Source: Salegentibacter sp. 24 (lineage in GTDB: Bacteria > Bacteroidota > Bacteroidia > Flavobacteriales > Flavobacteriaceae). From it: a DNA stretch of 64,000 nt. Under the pieces are notes generated by a model that made no database searches, had not been told where the DNA came from, and saw only the letters and a program-made list of their open reading frames with translations. Positions 44,685 through 54,636 of the stretch are shown one piece after another (positions within the stretch are counted from its first letter, which is position 1; each line of letters opens with the position of its first letter). The DNA lies in contig NZ_SNWE01000007.1 in the NCBI RefSeq assembly GCF_004362395.1, forward strand, positions 1 to 64,000, read 5' to 3'. Both the position numbers and the translations under genes were made by a program.

Positions 44685-45524
44685 TTGAAGAAGTCAAAAC
44701 GCAATTCTTATCGGGAGAAAGAAATTCCTTTATTCTATTGGAGTGAGATCAAATTTATTTTTAGGAAAAAGGAAAATTATGGGGATTTACTATCTAAATA
44801 TTTGGTAGAAAAAATTAGTGGTAAGCCAGTGAAATTTGTTCAGCCTAAAAAACAGCCCTGGTATAAAAGGAATAAAACCAATTTCCTTGCGGTGGGCAGT
44901 ATTTTGCACCATGCAACTACGCATAGTATTGTTTGGGGGAGCGGTATAATAGACCACGAGCAGGAGATTGCTCAGGCCGATTTTAGGGCGGTACGAGGGC
45001 CACAAACCAGAGACTTTTTATTGGAGTTGGGCTATAAATGTCCCGAGGTTTATGGTGATCCGGCGCTTTTACTTCCTAAATATTATAATCCTGAGGTTAA
45101 GAAAAAATGTAAGATCGGAGTTATTCCCCATTATCACGATTATAAACTAGCGGTGAAGCTTTTTCAAGAGGATCCTGATATTAAAGTAATCGATCTTCTA
45201 ACCAATGATGTGGAAGAGATTACCAGGGAAATTTTAAGTTGTGAAAACATAATTTCTTCTTCCCTCCACGGACTGATTATTGCTCACGCTTATAAAATTC
45301 CGGCACTTTGGGTTGAGTTTTCAGATAAGATTTTTGGAAATGGAATAAAGTATGTTGATTATTTTGAATCCTTAAGACTACCTGTTTATAAAGTTGACTT
45401 TATCAAGGATAGCATGACTGCAGAACAACTGCTTCAGTTAATGCAGGATAAACCACTTTTACCTGAAATTAAAGAATTAGAAAAAATCCAGAAAGGTTTA
45501 CTTGAGAGTTGTCCTTTTGCTTAA
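44685..45524 (+). CDS. Polysaccharide pyruvyltransferase family protein
   Basis: A protein of about 279 residues of the polysaccharide pyruvyltransferase family. Family motifs are IPLFYWSE and NYGDLLSKYLVEKISGK at the N-terminus, VWGSGIID, VRGPQTRDFL, GDPALLLPKYY and SSSLHGLIIAHAY. It transfers pyruvate from PEP onto a sugar as a ketal. The TTG start at 44685 is chosen because the frame upstream overlaps a promoter match; a longer form from TTG 44586 is possible. Confidence 0.85.
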   Translation: MKKSKRNSYREKEIPLFYWSEIKFIFRKKENYGDLLSKYLVEKISGKPVKFVQPKKQPWYKRNKTNFLAVGSILHHATTHSIVWGSGIIDHEQEIAQADFRAVRGPQTRDFLLELGYKCPEVYGDPALLLPKYYNPEVKKKCKIGVIPHYHDYKLAVKLFQEDPDIKVIDLLTNDVEEITREILSCENIISSSLHGLIIAHAYKIPALWVEFSDKIFGNGIKYVDYFESLRLPVYKVDFIKDSMTAEQLLQLMQDKPLLPEIKELEKIQKGLLESCPFA

Positions 45525-45592
45525 AATTAGGACAATGAGTCAAAGTTTTATAAATATTCAATTCTTAAATTTTTATCTTTCATTACATACAT

Positions 45593-46450
45593 ATGGGTGA
45601 ATCAAATCTTAACCAGGATAAAAATAAATTTCATTATGAGAAACTTTATGCTAATTATAACATAAAGAATATTCTTCATTGGATTAATAACCTTGATGAA
45701 TTCCTTGCTTCGGCTACTACTACCGAAACCAGCTGGTTCGCACTCTACCAGAGAGATTTTAAGAATAGAATAAAAGGGAAAAAAGTTTTGGAAATGGGTT
45801 GCGGTGATTGTGTAAATGCAGCGGTAATGGCAGCTTTGGGAGCTGAGGTTTATGCCAATGATATAGCAAATTCCAGCGGAAAAATTGTAGAAGCTTTAAA
45901 TGAGGCCTATAAATTTGAGTTCCCTATTCGCTTTGTAAGCGGGGATTTTTTACTAAATAAGCTGGATTCAAAGAAATTTGATTTTGTTGTGGGAAAAGCA
46001 TTTTTGCATCATTTGGAATTGCCAGTTGAAGAACAGTTTTTAAAAGAAACTGCCCGACTCTTAAAAGAAGACGGGGAAGCCCGATTTTTTGAACCAGCGG
46101 TAAATTCGAAGTTACTGGATGAACTTCGATGGTATATCCCGGTTAAAGGCAGACCTTCAAAATTTTACAAAACCGACTTTGCCCAGTGGAAAAAAAACGA
46201 TCCGCACCCCGACAGAAGTTTTAGTTCCACTCATTTTGAAAATGCAGGCAAAAAGTTTTTTAAAGAAGTGGAAATTATACCGGTTGGCACCCTTGAACGT
46301 TTTAGCAGATTTTTTAAATGGGGAAGTCAGAAAAATAATTTTAAGAAGTGGGCACTAAAAACTGAAACCAAGCTACCTCGAATTATAAACAAAACTTTAA
46401 CCCGAAGTCAATTGATTATATACAGAGATCCATTTAAAGAACTTGACTAG
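45593..46450 (+). CDS. Class I SAM-dependent methyltransferase
   Basis: A 285-residue protein with the SAM motif VLEMGCGDCVNAAVMAALGA, the acidic loop EVYANDIAN and post-motif FDFVVGKAFLHHLELP. It is a methyltransferase domain of the UbiE/COQ5-like class with a basic C-terminal extension. In this locus it probably methylates a sugar in the repeat unit. It is single on this strand before the gmd/fcl pair. Confidence 0.82.
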   Translation: MGESNLNQDKNKFHYEKLYANYNIKNILHWINNLDEFLASATTTETSWFALYQRDFKNRIKGKKVLEMGCGDCVNAAVMAALGAEVYANDIANSSGKIVEALNEAYKFEFPIRFVSGDFLLNKLDSKKFDFVVGKAFLHHLELPVEEQFLKETARLLKEDGEARFFEPAVNSKLLDELRWYIPVKGRPSKFYKTDFAQWKKNDPHPDRSFSSTHFENAGKKFFKEVEIIPVGTLERFSRFFKWGSQKNNFKKWALKTETKLPRIINKTLTRSQLIIYRDPFKELD

Positions 46451-46601
46451 AAACTTAAACTCAAAAATCATTATTTGAATTCCTCTATCACCAAAAAAGT
46501 CCCTTTCTGAATTGAAAAATGCAAGCCGGTAACTAGGATAAAAAAATTCTTTTAACTTGGACAAGTATTTACCGGGTTAGTCCGGGGGAATAAATGAAAA
46601 G
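46451..46601. other. Short intergenic region before gmd
   Basis: The 151 bases hold no gene or strong repeat. No TAnnTTTG match was seen. Confidence 0.3.
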
Positions 46602-47714
46602 ATGAAAAAAGCATTAATTACAGGTATTACCGGACAGGATGGAGCTTATTTAAGTGAATTTCTTCTGCAAAAGGGATATGAAGTGCATGGAATTAAACGC
46701 AGATCTTCACAGTTTAATACTTCCAGGATCGACCACCTCTACCAGGATCCTCATGAGACAAATAGAAACTTTATTCTTCATTACGGAGATATGAGCGATA
46801 GTACGAATCTTATTCGACTCATCAAGGAAATCCAGCCGAACGAGATCTATAACCTGGCTGCAATGAGTCATGTGCAGGTTTCATTTGAAATTCCGGAATA
46901 CACGGGAAATACCGACGGACTCGGCGCTCTCCGGATTCTCGATGCGGTGAGATTGCTAGGACTGGAACAAAAGGTCAGGATTTACCAGGCTTCGACATCT
47001 GAATTGTTTGGGAAGGTTCAGGAAAGTCCGCAATCGGAGACAACTCCCTTTTACCCCCGCAGTCCCTACGGTGTTGCAAAGCTCTATGCTTACTGGATTA
47101 CAGTTAATTACCGGGAGGCATACGGGATGTTTGCCTGTAATGGCATCCTTTTTAATCATGAATCCCCTTTGAGGGGAGAGACTTTTGTAAGTCGGAAGAT
47201 AACAAGAGCAGCTGCGCGAATCGCTTTAGGCTTACAGGATAAATTTTACCTGGGAAACCTGGATGCGCAAAGGGATTGGGGGCATGCAAAAGACTATGTG
47301 AAAATGATGTGGATGATCTTGCAGGCCGAAGAAGCTGAAGACTGGGTTATTGCGACCGGTACCACTACCAAAGTAAGGGATTTCGTTAAAATGGCTTTTT
47401 CAGAAGTGGGAATAGAACTGGAGTTCAGGGGGGGAGGAATAGAGGAGAAGGCCCTGGTAAAATACTGTAAGGATGAGCGTTTTCAGCTTGAAAAAGGAAA
47501 GGAAATTCTTAATATTGACCCACGATACTTCAGGCCTACCGAAGTTGATTTACTTGTAGGTGATGCGTCAAAAGCTCATAAAAAGTTAGGCTGGAAACCG
47601 GAATATGATTTAACCGAATTGATAAAAGAAATGATGGAAAGCGATTTGATGCTGATGCAGAAGGAACAACACCTGAAAAAGGGAGGCTTTCCCACTTTAA
47701 ATTATTATGAATAG
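46602..47714 (+). CDS. gmd: GDP-mannose 4,6-dehydratase
   Basis: A 370-residue short-chain dehydrogenase. The NADP-binding motif [16 protein letters not shown] is at the N-terminus, [14 protein letters not shown] marks the GDP-mannose group, STSELFGKV holds the active-site Ser/Thr and Glu, and [12 protein letters not shown] holds YxxxK. It makes GDP-4-keto-6-deoxymannose. The fcl gene follows after 40 nt, so the pair makes GDP-L-fucose. Confidence 0.95.
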   Translation: MKKALITGITGQDGAYLSEFLLQKGYEVHGIKRRSSQFNTSRIDHLYQDPHETNRNFILHYGDMSDSTNLIRLIKEIQPNEIYNLAAMSHVQVSFEIPEYTGNTDGLGALRILDAVRLLGLEQKVRIYQASTSELFGKVQESPQSETTPFYPRSPYGVAKLYAYWITVNYREAYGMFACNGILFNHESPLRGETFVSRKITRAAARIALGLQDKFYLGNLDAQRDWGHAKDYVKMMWMILQAEEAEDWVIATGTTTKVRDFVKMAFSEVGIELEFRGGGIEEKALVKYCKDERFQLEKGKEILNIDPRYFRPTEVDLLVGDASKAHKKLGWKPEYDLTELIKEMMESDLMLMQKEQHLKKGGFPTLNYYE

Positions 47715-47754
47715 GATCCAGATTTCAGGGATTTAAACAGATTACACCGATTAA

Positions 47755-48693
47755 ATGAAAAGGAATAATAAGATATATATCGCCGGGCATAAAGGAATGG
47801 CAGGTTCGGCTATATTGAGAAAATTATCAGGAGCTGGATATAGCAATCTTTTAGGGAAAACCTCCGGGGAACTTGACCTCAAGGACAGGATCGCCGTAAA
47901 CCGATTTTTTAAAGAGGAAAGTCCGGATGTGGTAATCCTGGCTGCGGCAAGGGTAGGAGGCATTTGGGCCAACAATGAATTTCCGTATGAGTTCCTTATG
48001 CATAATCTGCAAATACAAAATAATGTTATTGATGCGGCCCACAGCTATGGTGTAAAAAAGTTTATTTTTCTCGGAAGTTCTTGTATCTATCCCAAATATT
48101 CTCCTCAACCCATTAAAGAGGAATACCTATTGTCTGGCGAATTGGAACCTACTAACCAATGGTATTCCCTGGCAAAGATCACCGGGATTAAAGCCTGCGA
48201 AGCTTTGCGGCGTCAATATCAAAAAGATTTTGTATGCCTAATGCCGACAAATTTATATGGCCCGGGAGATAATTTCGATCTGCAAACCTCGCATGTGCTA
48301 CCCGCAATGTTAAGGAAATTCCATGAAGCAAAAAACCGGGATCACGCTTCAGTAAAACTTTGGGGAACGGGAAGCCCAATGAGGGAATTTATGCATGTAG
48401 ATGATCTGGCCTCGGCGGTTTTGTTTACTCTGGAGCATAAGCTGGAAGAAACGATTTATAATGTGGGAACCGGAAAAGACCTTCCAATAGATGAACTGGC
48501 AGTTTTGATCCAACAAATCATCGGTCACCAGGGAAAAATTATCTGGGACCATTCCAAACCAGATGGCACTCCCCAAAAATTACTCAGTGTCGAAAAGCTG
48601 AAAAACAAAGGTTGGCAGTCAGAGATAGCACTGGAAGAAGGAATTAGGAATACCTATGATTGGTACAATATGCAACAGAATCAAAACTTGTAG
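47755..48693 (+). CDS. fcl: GDP-L-fucose synthase
   Basis: A 312-residue epimerase-reductase that turns GDP-4-keto-6-deoxymannose into GDP-L-fucose. Motifs are YIAGHKGMAGSAI (NADP site), LAAARVGGIWANNEFPYEF, FLGSSCIYPKYSPQPI with the catalytic Ser/Cys, and YSLAKITGIKACEAL with YxxxK. It completes the pathway with gmd. Confidence 0.94.
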   Translation: MKRNNKIYIAGHKGMAGSAILRKLSGAGYSNLLGKTSGELDLKDRIAVNRFFKEESPDVVILAAARVGGIWANNEFPYEFLMHNLQIQNNVIDAAHSYGVKKFIFLGSSCIYPKYSPQPIKEEYLLSGELEPTNQWYSLAKITGIKACEALRRQYQKDFVCLMPTNLYGPGDNFDLQTSHVLPAMLRKFHEAKNRDHASVKLWGTGSPMREFMHVDDLASAVLFTLEHKLEETIYNVGTGKDLPIDELAVLIQQIIGHQGKIIWDHSKPDGTPQKLLSVEKLKNKGWQSEIALEEGIRNTYDWYNMQQNQNL

Positions 48694-48851
48694 TCAAAAA
48701 CCATTAATTGTGCATCTGGAAATCTGGGGATTGACCTTCAAACAATAAATGCCAAAACCGATAACCCGGAACTGACAACCCGAAATCTACAACCCCAAAC
48801 CCAAACAACAAACATTTCCAATCCCCAATTAACAAATTAACGGATCCCGAA
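48694..48851. other. A/C-rich intergenic spacer
   Basis: The 158 bases between the convergent fcl and glycosyltransferase genes are markedly purine/pyrimidine skewed (many CCAAA and AACAA runs) and include partial repeats of the form AATTAACNAA near 48826-48862. No gene seen. Confidence 0.35.
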
Positions 48852-49988
48852 TTAACGAATCACCGTTTCATAAAATTGCATATTCTCCTCCACAACAACC
48901 TCTGTAGAAAACCTCTCAACCACTCTTTTTCTCGCCGCTTTCCCCATTTTTTCTGCCAGTTCATTATTTCCAAGAAGTTCCAAAACCTTTTTTGCATAAG
49001 TAGCGTGGTCTTTAGGATCTACGTTGAACCCCGTCTCCCCCTCCTGCATCACCTCTTTCACCCAGCCAATATCAGAAGTTACCAAGGCTTTTTCCATAGC
49101 CATAGCTTCTAACCAGGTCATTGGGAGTGCTTCAGCGAAACTGGGTAGAACGATCACAGCCGCTTTGGAGATTTGTGACTTTACTTCTTTATAAGGCAGG
49201 CTTCCGGTCCAGGTAACTTTTCCCCGGCTTTTATCATTCAGGATTTCCTCAAACAATGCACGGGAAGATTTTCCTGTTTTTATATCCAAAACATCCCTAC
49301 CGGCCATAATTAGGCGTGCATTGGGTTTTTGCTTGTCTATCAGGTTAAAGATCTTCGCTAGTTCTAGTACTCCTTTTTTCCTGATTATGCTTCCAAAATA
49401 TAGAATAGTATCGGGTATTGGCGCTTCTCCAGTGGGTTTAAAGGCCTCTACATCTACCGAGTTGGGAATCACTTTGATGTCCTTTTTCAAACTAAAGATC
49501 TCCCGGGTTTTATCACCGGTAAACTTACTTACCGAAAGCAGATGATCAGCACCTTTTAAAGCCAGTTTCTCAAACCAGAAGTTCTTCCTCTTCTGGGGCC
49601 GACCTTCGAGCCGACAAAAATAGGAGTCGGTGCCGTTCATTCTTATCACCAACAGACACTTCAACTTCATAAAAGCAGTAATTCCAGTCCAGTCCGGGGC
49701 TTCCAGGGCATCGATCTGCTCTTCTAGGCTTACTTTGTTAATATAGCACTCTAAGTATTTCCGGTATCTATACCAGCCAAAGAAATCATACTTCAGCTGT
49801 TTGATAAAATGAAAGCTTATCCCGTCCTCTCCAAAGACCCGATCTTTTTCCTGTCCGAATACAAAAACAGTAATGAGAATATCTTTTTTCACCAATTGCT
49901 CCGCCAGGTTCTTGATACTTGTGCCAAGTCCGCCGGAAGGGGTGGAGCGGGGGTGCGGGTATTCAGGAGTTAGGAAGGCTAAGTGCAT
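48852..49988 (-). CDS. Glycosyltransferase family 4
   Basis: A 378-residue GT-B enzyme. Motifs are SGGLGTSIKNLAEQLVKK at the N-terminus, VIPNSVDVEAFKP, ILYFGSIIRKKGVLELAKIF and the donor-site EALPMTWLEAMAMEKALVTS with the conserved Glu. It adds a sugar during glycan assembly. It is the last gene of the reverse-strand block 54.47-48.85 kb. Confidence 0.88.
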   Translation of the reverse strand: MHLAFLTPEYPHPRSTPSGGLGTSIKNLAEQLVKKDILITVFVFGQEKDRVFGEDGISFHFIKQLKYDFFGWYRYRKYLECYINKVSLEEQIDALEAPDWTGITAFMKLKCLLVIRMNGTDSYFCRLEGRPQKRKNFWFEKLALKGADHLLSVSKFTGDKTREIFSLKKDIKVIPNSVDVEAFKPTGEAPIPDTILYFGSIIRKKGVLELAKIFNLIDKQKPNARLIMAGRDVLDIKTGKSSRALFEEILNDKSRGKVTWTGSLPYKEVKSQISKAAVIVLPSFAEALPMTWLEAMAMEKALVTSDIGWVKEVMQEGETGFNVDPKDHATYAKKVLELLGNNELAEKMGKAARKRVVERFSTEVVVEENMQFYETVIR

Positions 49989-50052
49989 AAACTATTTGTT
50001 TGAACTCTGATAGCGAGACCGACAAAGAAGGACGTGGCAATCTGAGGTTAAG

Positions 50053-51450
50053 TTATTCAATATTAATTCGATTAATATATTTCCATGTTCTTTCCGAAGC
50101 TTTATCAGCCGGTTCCTTGTTTATTGTATTAAACCACTTCATCGCCTTCTCTGCATATTCTTCTTTTAAGTCCAGCCCTATTTCAAGTTTTTCCGCGATT
50201 TCTTCTCGGGAATTTAACCATAGAACTTCTTCTCCAGTTGGCATCGACCTGAAATGCACGAAATTATAGACCTTTTGGGGTGACCAGTCAGCCTGAGTTT
50301 TATCAGTGACCTCATAATTAAGATATAAACAGGGCTTTCCGAATATAGCAAAATCAAAAACCATTGACGAACCAACATTAACTACCAATTGTGAGTGCAA
50401 AATCGTGTTTATTTGTAAGCTTAGATCTTCTTTTGTTGGTAAAACAGTATTCCACTGCTTTCCGATTTTTTCCCATTTTGGTACAATAGGAACTATTAGC
50501 TCTTTATATTTTTCTAATACTTTTTCATATCTGTTGGAAAAATCCACCGGGCAGCGGCGGAAGATGATGCCTAGCTTATTTCCTTTTACATTTAGTTTAG
50601 CTACTGCTTCAGCGAGGTCATTAAGGTATTGTGGATCATCTGGAGAGGTGGTGATGTCATCGCCGCTGAAACAAATATATTTTATTGAAAGGTTAAGCCC
50701 ATGTTCTTTAAAAAATTCTTCCTGGCTTTTTCTAAGGCTAAGATCGTAATGTGGCTCGAATTGAGGACTCCCGGAAATATATATCTGTTGAGGCTTAATA
50801 TGAGGATAATAATTAAGCAGTTCCTTTTTCATAAACTCACTCCATACAAGATAATGATCGGCTTCCACCACCATGGTTGCTTTTGGTAGATTATCCCAGG
50901 AGAAAATAAAATTTGCAGTAGGAATATTTAGGTCCTGTGCCGCCGTTAAAGGCGCAAGAGCGTTTACTGGTCGCTGGTTGGTACAGAATACCAGATCGGG
51001 TTTTTCTTTTTCCAGAACGGTTTTACAATTTTTATAATATGCACCCTTCCTCTCAGAATTTTTCATTTTTTGCCGAAGGCGTTTTAAACTTTTTTCTCCT
51101 TTATGGATTTTTACCAGAAACCTGACTATCTTATGCTTTAATCCGGTTTTCATCCCCATGGCAGAATACGGGAACTTGTAGCGTTGATAAACTGGATCAT
51201 CAAATTTTGCGGTAAAATGATCGAGTTCGGATTCGATTTTCGCTCTTTTCAGTAGATCGGTTTTTGCCCTCGCATTTCCTTGTATTTTTATTTGCTGATA
51301 GCCTAGGCTTTCAAGATCAAAAGGGGTATGATTCCAGAAGATCACTTCCCAGCCCATTTTTTTGCCGACTTCCACGAAAGATGTGAAGGCGAAATTGCGC
51401 AGGCCAACCCCGTCAGGAAGCAGAATTAGGATTTTTTTTCTGGATTTCAA
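50053..51450 (-). CDS. GT-B-fold glycosyltransferase-like protein
   Basis: A 465-residue protein with two Rossmann-like halves (ILILLPDGVGLRNFAF; PDLVFCTNQRPVNALAPL; NVGSSMVFDFAIFGKPCLYL) and a conserved-looking FSWDNLPKATMVVEAD. It looks like the UDP-glycosyltransferase or CDP-glycerol transferase fold used in surface glycans, though no precise family was recognised. It starts with TTG at 51450, with a TATATTTG -7 match at 51478-51471 directly upstream. Confidence 0.62.
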   Translation of the reverse strand: MKSRKKILILLPDGVGLRNFAFTSFVEVGKKMGWEVIFWNHTPFDLESLGYQQIKIQGNARAKTDLLKRAKIESELDHFTAKFDDPVYQRYKFPYSAMGMKTGLKHKIVRFLVKIHKGEKSLKRLRQKMKNSERKGAYYKNCKTVLEKEKPDLVFCTNQRPVNALAPLTAAQDLNIPTANFIFSWDNLPKATMVVEADHYLVWSEFMKKELLNYYPHIKPQQIYISGSPQFEPHYDLSLRKSQEEFFKEHGLNLSIKYICFSGDDITTSPDDPQYLNDLAEAVAKLNVKGNKLGIIFRRCPVDFSNRYEKVLEKYKELIVPIVPKWEKIGKQWNTVLPTKEDLSLQINTILHSQLVVNVGSSMVFDFAIFGKPCLYLNYEVTDKTQADWSPQKVYNFVHFRSMPTGEEVLWLNSREEIAEKLEIGLDLKEEYAEKAMKWFNTINKEPADKASERTWKYINRINIE

Positions 51451-51470
51451 ATCAGCAGTTAGTTAGGTAT

Positions 51471-51478
51471 CAAATATA
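51471..51478 (-). promoter_or_regulatory. Putative -7 promoter element of the 50.05 kb gene
   Basis: Minus-strand TATATTTG, a full match, 21 nt upstream of the TTG start at 51450. It implies an internal promoter in the reverse-strand block. Confidence 0.45.
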
Positions 51479-51599
51479 GGGAAAAGTGATTAGCCTGTAA
51501 TAGATCTAAGCGGTAATACATTTGTGCTGTTTTAGTTAAATTAGATCCCTTAACCGCAGCAATCTTTAGGCGGATAGCTTTGAACGAGAACAGAATTAA

Positions 51600-52393
51600 T
51601 TATCTATTCTCCTGTAAAATTTCATCCATGTAAAGGATTTCCGAAGGGGTAAAAAGATTTTGATATTTCAGGTTATTGCCGGGCTGGATATCCCAGCCAG
51701 TTATAAGGGAATGAAAAGATGAGGGGTAGGGTAAATCCGTGAATTCACAGATTTTTTCAAAAAATGTTGTTGGGTTATTCGTTAGACCTTCGTAATCAAC
51801 TTCAAGAAATTTAAAATCACGAAACTTTTCTTTATGTAATTGCATTTTGTTATAGCTTTCAGCATACTCTTTTATCAGTTCTAAATTAGATTTAGAAGAG
51901 AAAACCTCCAGCCTGTTTTTGTAAAGCCATTTGTTGGCGTAATAGGAGGCTATTATTGCCTTGGGATCACGAGCCAGCCAGATGATATGCGGGTCTTCAA
52001 AGATACTCTCAACCAACTTGGGGCGAGTTGGCCCCGTTATTTTAAAAGGAGACGATTTCCGGATTGAAATTTTCTGATCTTACTAAGCGCCTTATTGAGT
52101 CTGGCACCTTCCTCTGAAGATATCGGTTTATCGCTCCAGAAGGTTGTGATATGATAGGTCCAGAAAAAAAAAGCTTCGGCCGGACGTGGGAAATTATCTT
52201 TGTTTCTGCTATTCTTCTCTAGCATAGGAATTCGATGAATATTATTTAATATAGATAATTCCGGGTGTTCAGGGAATTTATTTACATAAGTAGATATCCA
52301 GAACAAATCTGGATGTAATGAAAATATGTGATTAAGAAGGGTGGAGCCGCTTTTTCCCGGGCCCAGTATAATTATTGCATTCTTAATTCTCAT
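51600..52393 (-). pseudogene. Sulfotransferase, interrupted by a -1 frameshift
   Basis: Two adjacent frames make one sulfotransferase of about 264 residues. The N-terminal part (52393-52040) has the PAPS 5'-phosphosulfate loop ILGPGKSGSTLLNHIFSLHP. The C-terminal part has the 3'-phosphate site IIWLARDPKAIIASYYANKW. The first frame stops at 52037-52039; joining the frames restores LLLKITGPTRPKLVESIF. The cause is one missing A in an A4 run, or a -1 slip on the T-TTA-AAA heptamer at 52046-52040. The predicted job is sulfation of a sugar. Confidence 0.8.
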
Positions 52394-52456
52394 TAGTTAT
52401 TTTGGTTTTCCAGATAAATCTTCCATGAGCATATCTTGTAAAGATATTTGAATAAT

Positions 52457-53749
52457 CTAAGAGAAGTATTTAAACTCAGAATTTAATTTACTATTAAAAA
52501 CCTGCTGAAGCACTAAAATAAAAAATAATAACTCAAGAGTGGTTTGGGGCATTCTAAACCGTAAACCAGAATATGTTAGAACCGTAATAGCCATAGTAGA
52601 AATAACTAAAGCTACACCAAGAGACCATTGTAATTTATTTTTGTAAAACAGTAAAATAATAATTAAACTGAGAAAAGATAAAACCTGGTAGATAACCCGA
52701 CCTGTTTCCAAAAAACCGGGCCTGGAAGTTTCCGGAAAGGGATTGAAAGCGCTTTTAATTTTTTTCCAAACGATGGGTATAATTAAATCGGGGTTACTTC
52801 TTATAAAGTTCAGGCTTGCGTCTTGATATAACTGCATACTTCCTACCTCACCGTCAAATTCGTTTCTGTTATATTCAAAATCCAACAGCACCAATTCCTC
52901 ATCTGCAAGATCACCTTTTGTATTTGTATGTTCATTCGGCACTTTGTGATTCCATCCCTTTGCCATAACTGCACCAGAAGATGTTGTGATTATCATCTGA
53001 TTCGTATCGAGTACTATAAAATTTCTAATGACCCAGGTTGAGACTACTGCAGCACAAATAACGGAACTAATCACAAAACGATTTAACCGGATTTGATTAT
53101 TAATCACAAGTATAAGCCATACTGTAAAAGGTAGAAAGATATAATATGGATGTGAAAGGATTAATATCCCCGCAACAATTGCCTGAATAAAAAAAGCTTT
53201 TTTTTGTTTTACATAGGCGATTAGGAGATAGAGCCAGAGTGTAAGAAAAAATAAAGTTATAGGTTCTGACAAAAATACCCGGGAATAGAGCTGCCAGGCA
53301 GGATTTACTGCATATAAGAAAATTCCGATTAAAACTAATACTTTTTTGACCTTGAGAAGCTTTAAGGTTTTGTAGAAAATAAAAATACCTAAAAGTTGTA
53401 ATAAGAATTTAAAAATCAGGACATAAGTGAGGTTGTAACCAAAAAGGAGAAAAACCCCGGCAATTAAAATGGGCCAAACCGGCGGTCTCCAGGTGCTATG
53501 ATTGGCAAATTCAATTTGGTTTTCCTGAATATTTTTATTTTTAAATGCGGTGATTACTCCTTCTTCTAAACCTTTTATATGTCCGTATTTCTGAGTTTGT
53601 GCTAAGCTTAAGCCTAATTCAATGAAGTTTGCTGCATCTCCCTCGGATTCGTACTTAAGGGAATTAGCTATATGGAAATTATAGATAAGAATTCCCAAAA
53701 AAATAATTCCCAAAAACAATTTTAATAAACCAATTGAATAGTTTTTCAT
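52457..53749 (-). CDS. GT-C fold membrane glycosyltransferase (ArnT/PMT-like)
   Basis: A 430-residue protein with about ten membrane helices. After the first helix, ESEGDAANFIELGLSLA carries an acidic residue as in GT39/GT83 enzymes, which use a lipid-phosphate-linked sugar. The start at ATG 53749 (MKNYSIGLLK) follows the neighbour's stop by one base; a longer frame with an upstream ATG at 53794 would overlap that gene. It is probably paired with the polyprenyl-phosphate sugar transferase upstream. Confidence 0.75.
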   Translation of the reverse strand: MKNYSIGLLKLFLGIIFLGILIYNFHIANSLKYESEGDAANFIELGLSLAQTQKYGHIKGLEEGVITAFKNKNIQENQIEFANHSTWRPPVWPILIAGVFLLFGYNLTYVLIFKFLLQLLGIFIFYKTLKLLKVKKVLVLIGIFLYAVNPAWQLYSRVFLSEPITLFFLTLWLYLLIAYVKQKKAFFIQAIVAGILILSHPYYIFLPFTVWLILVINNQIRLNRFVISSVICAAVVSTWVIRNFIVLDTNQMIITTSSGAVMAKGWNHKVPNEHTNTKGDLADEELVLLDFEYNRNEFDGEVGSMQLYQDASLNFIRSNPDLIIPIVWKKIKSAFNPFPETSRPGFLETGRVIYQVLSFLSLIIILLFYKNKLQWSLGVALVISTMAITVLTYSGLRFRMPQTTLELLFFILVLQQVFNSKLNSEFKYFS

Positions 53750-53750
53750 A

Positions 53751-54467
53751 TTACCTGGAAATCGTATTGTACTTAAATACACACCATAGTGCACGGCATC
53801 CGTCCTTCCAATTTATCTTTTTTCCTTCCTCATAGGTGCGGCCGTAATAAGAGATGCCTACTTCGTAAATTCTGATTTTTGGAACGCGACTGACTTTGGC
53901 TGTTACTTCCGGCTCAAATCCAAACCTTTTTTCTTTCAAATCCAAACCTTTCAGAATATCTGCTCTAAACACCTTGTAACAGGTTTCCATATCTGTAAGA
54001 TTTAAATTGGTAAAGGCATTACTCAAAAAAGTGAGAAATTTATTTCCCAGGGAGTGCCAAAAAAAAAGAATTCGGTGTGGATTTCCCCCCATAAAACGTG
54101 ACCCGTAAACAACATCAGCATTCCCTTCTATAATTGGTCTTAGCAACTGATTGTATTCTTTTGGGTCATATTCCAGGTCGGCATCCTGTATAATGATAAA
54201 ATCCCCTGCGGCCAGGTTAATTGCTTTATGAAGAGCAGCCCCTTTTCCCTGATTAAATTTCTGGTTGTGCAGGTGAACTGGCAGTTCAGGATTTAATTTC
54301 ATAAATTCTTCTATGATCTTCTGAGTACTATCGATGGAATAATCATTTACAATGATGAGTTCTTTTTCTATCGAAAATTCCAGTTTAAGATCTTTTAATA
54401 CCTTTAGAACTGGAAGGATTGTTTTTTCCTCATTGTATGCAGGTATAAGAATTGAAAGTTTTTTCAA
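53751..54467 (-). CDS. Glycosyltransferase family 2, polyprenyl-phosphate sugar synthase-like
   Basis: A 238-residue GT2 enzyme resembling dolichol-phosphate mannosyltransferase. Motifs are ILIPAYNEEKTILPVL, IVNDYSIDST, QGKGAALHKAI, IIQDADLEYDP (DxD) and VVYGSRFMGG. It has no C-terminal membrane helices. It would make the lipid-phosphate sugar used by the next gene's GT-C enzyme, starting the reverse-strand block. Confidence 0.88.
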   Translation of the reverse strand: MKKLSILIPAYNEEKTILPVLKVLKDLKLEFSIEKELIIVNDYSIDSTQKIIEEFMKLNPELPVHLHNQKFNQGKGAALHKAINLAAGDFIIIQDADLEYDPKEYNQLLRPIIEGNADVVYGSRFMGGNPHRILFFWHSLGNKFLTFLSNAFTNLNLTDMETCYKVFRADILKGLDLKEKRFGFEPEVTAKVSRVPKIRIYEVGISYYGRTYEEGKKINWKDGCRALWCVFKYNTISR

Positions 54468-54491
54468 AGGAAAAATAGTATTAGTTAGTTA

Positions 54492-54499
54492 CAAATATA
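54492..54499 (-). promoter_or_regulatory. Putative -7 promoter element of the reverse glycosyltransferase block
   Basis: Minus-strand TATATTTG matches TAnnTTTG, 25 nt upstream of the GT2 start at 54467. A TTG lies 24 nt further up, a little long for a -33 box. Confidence 0.45.
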
Positions 54500-54636
54500 T
54501 CTTTTTATTTGTGCCAGGAAATACAACCGAATTTATTTAAAATTATTACTTTAAGAAATATTTTAATCGGCCAGGTTATTTTTAACCGAAGAGGGGAGAA
54601 TTATTGATACAATATAAAAGAAGTTTTAAGTTTTTT

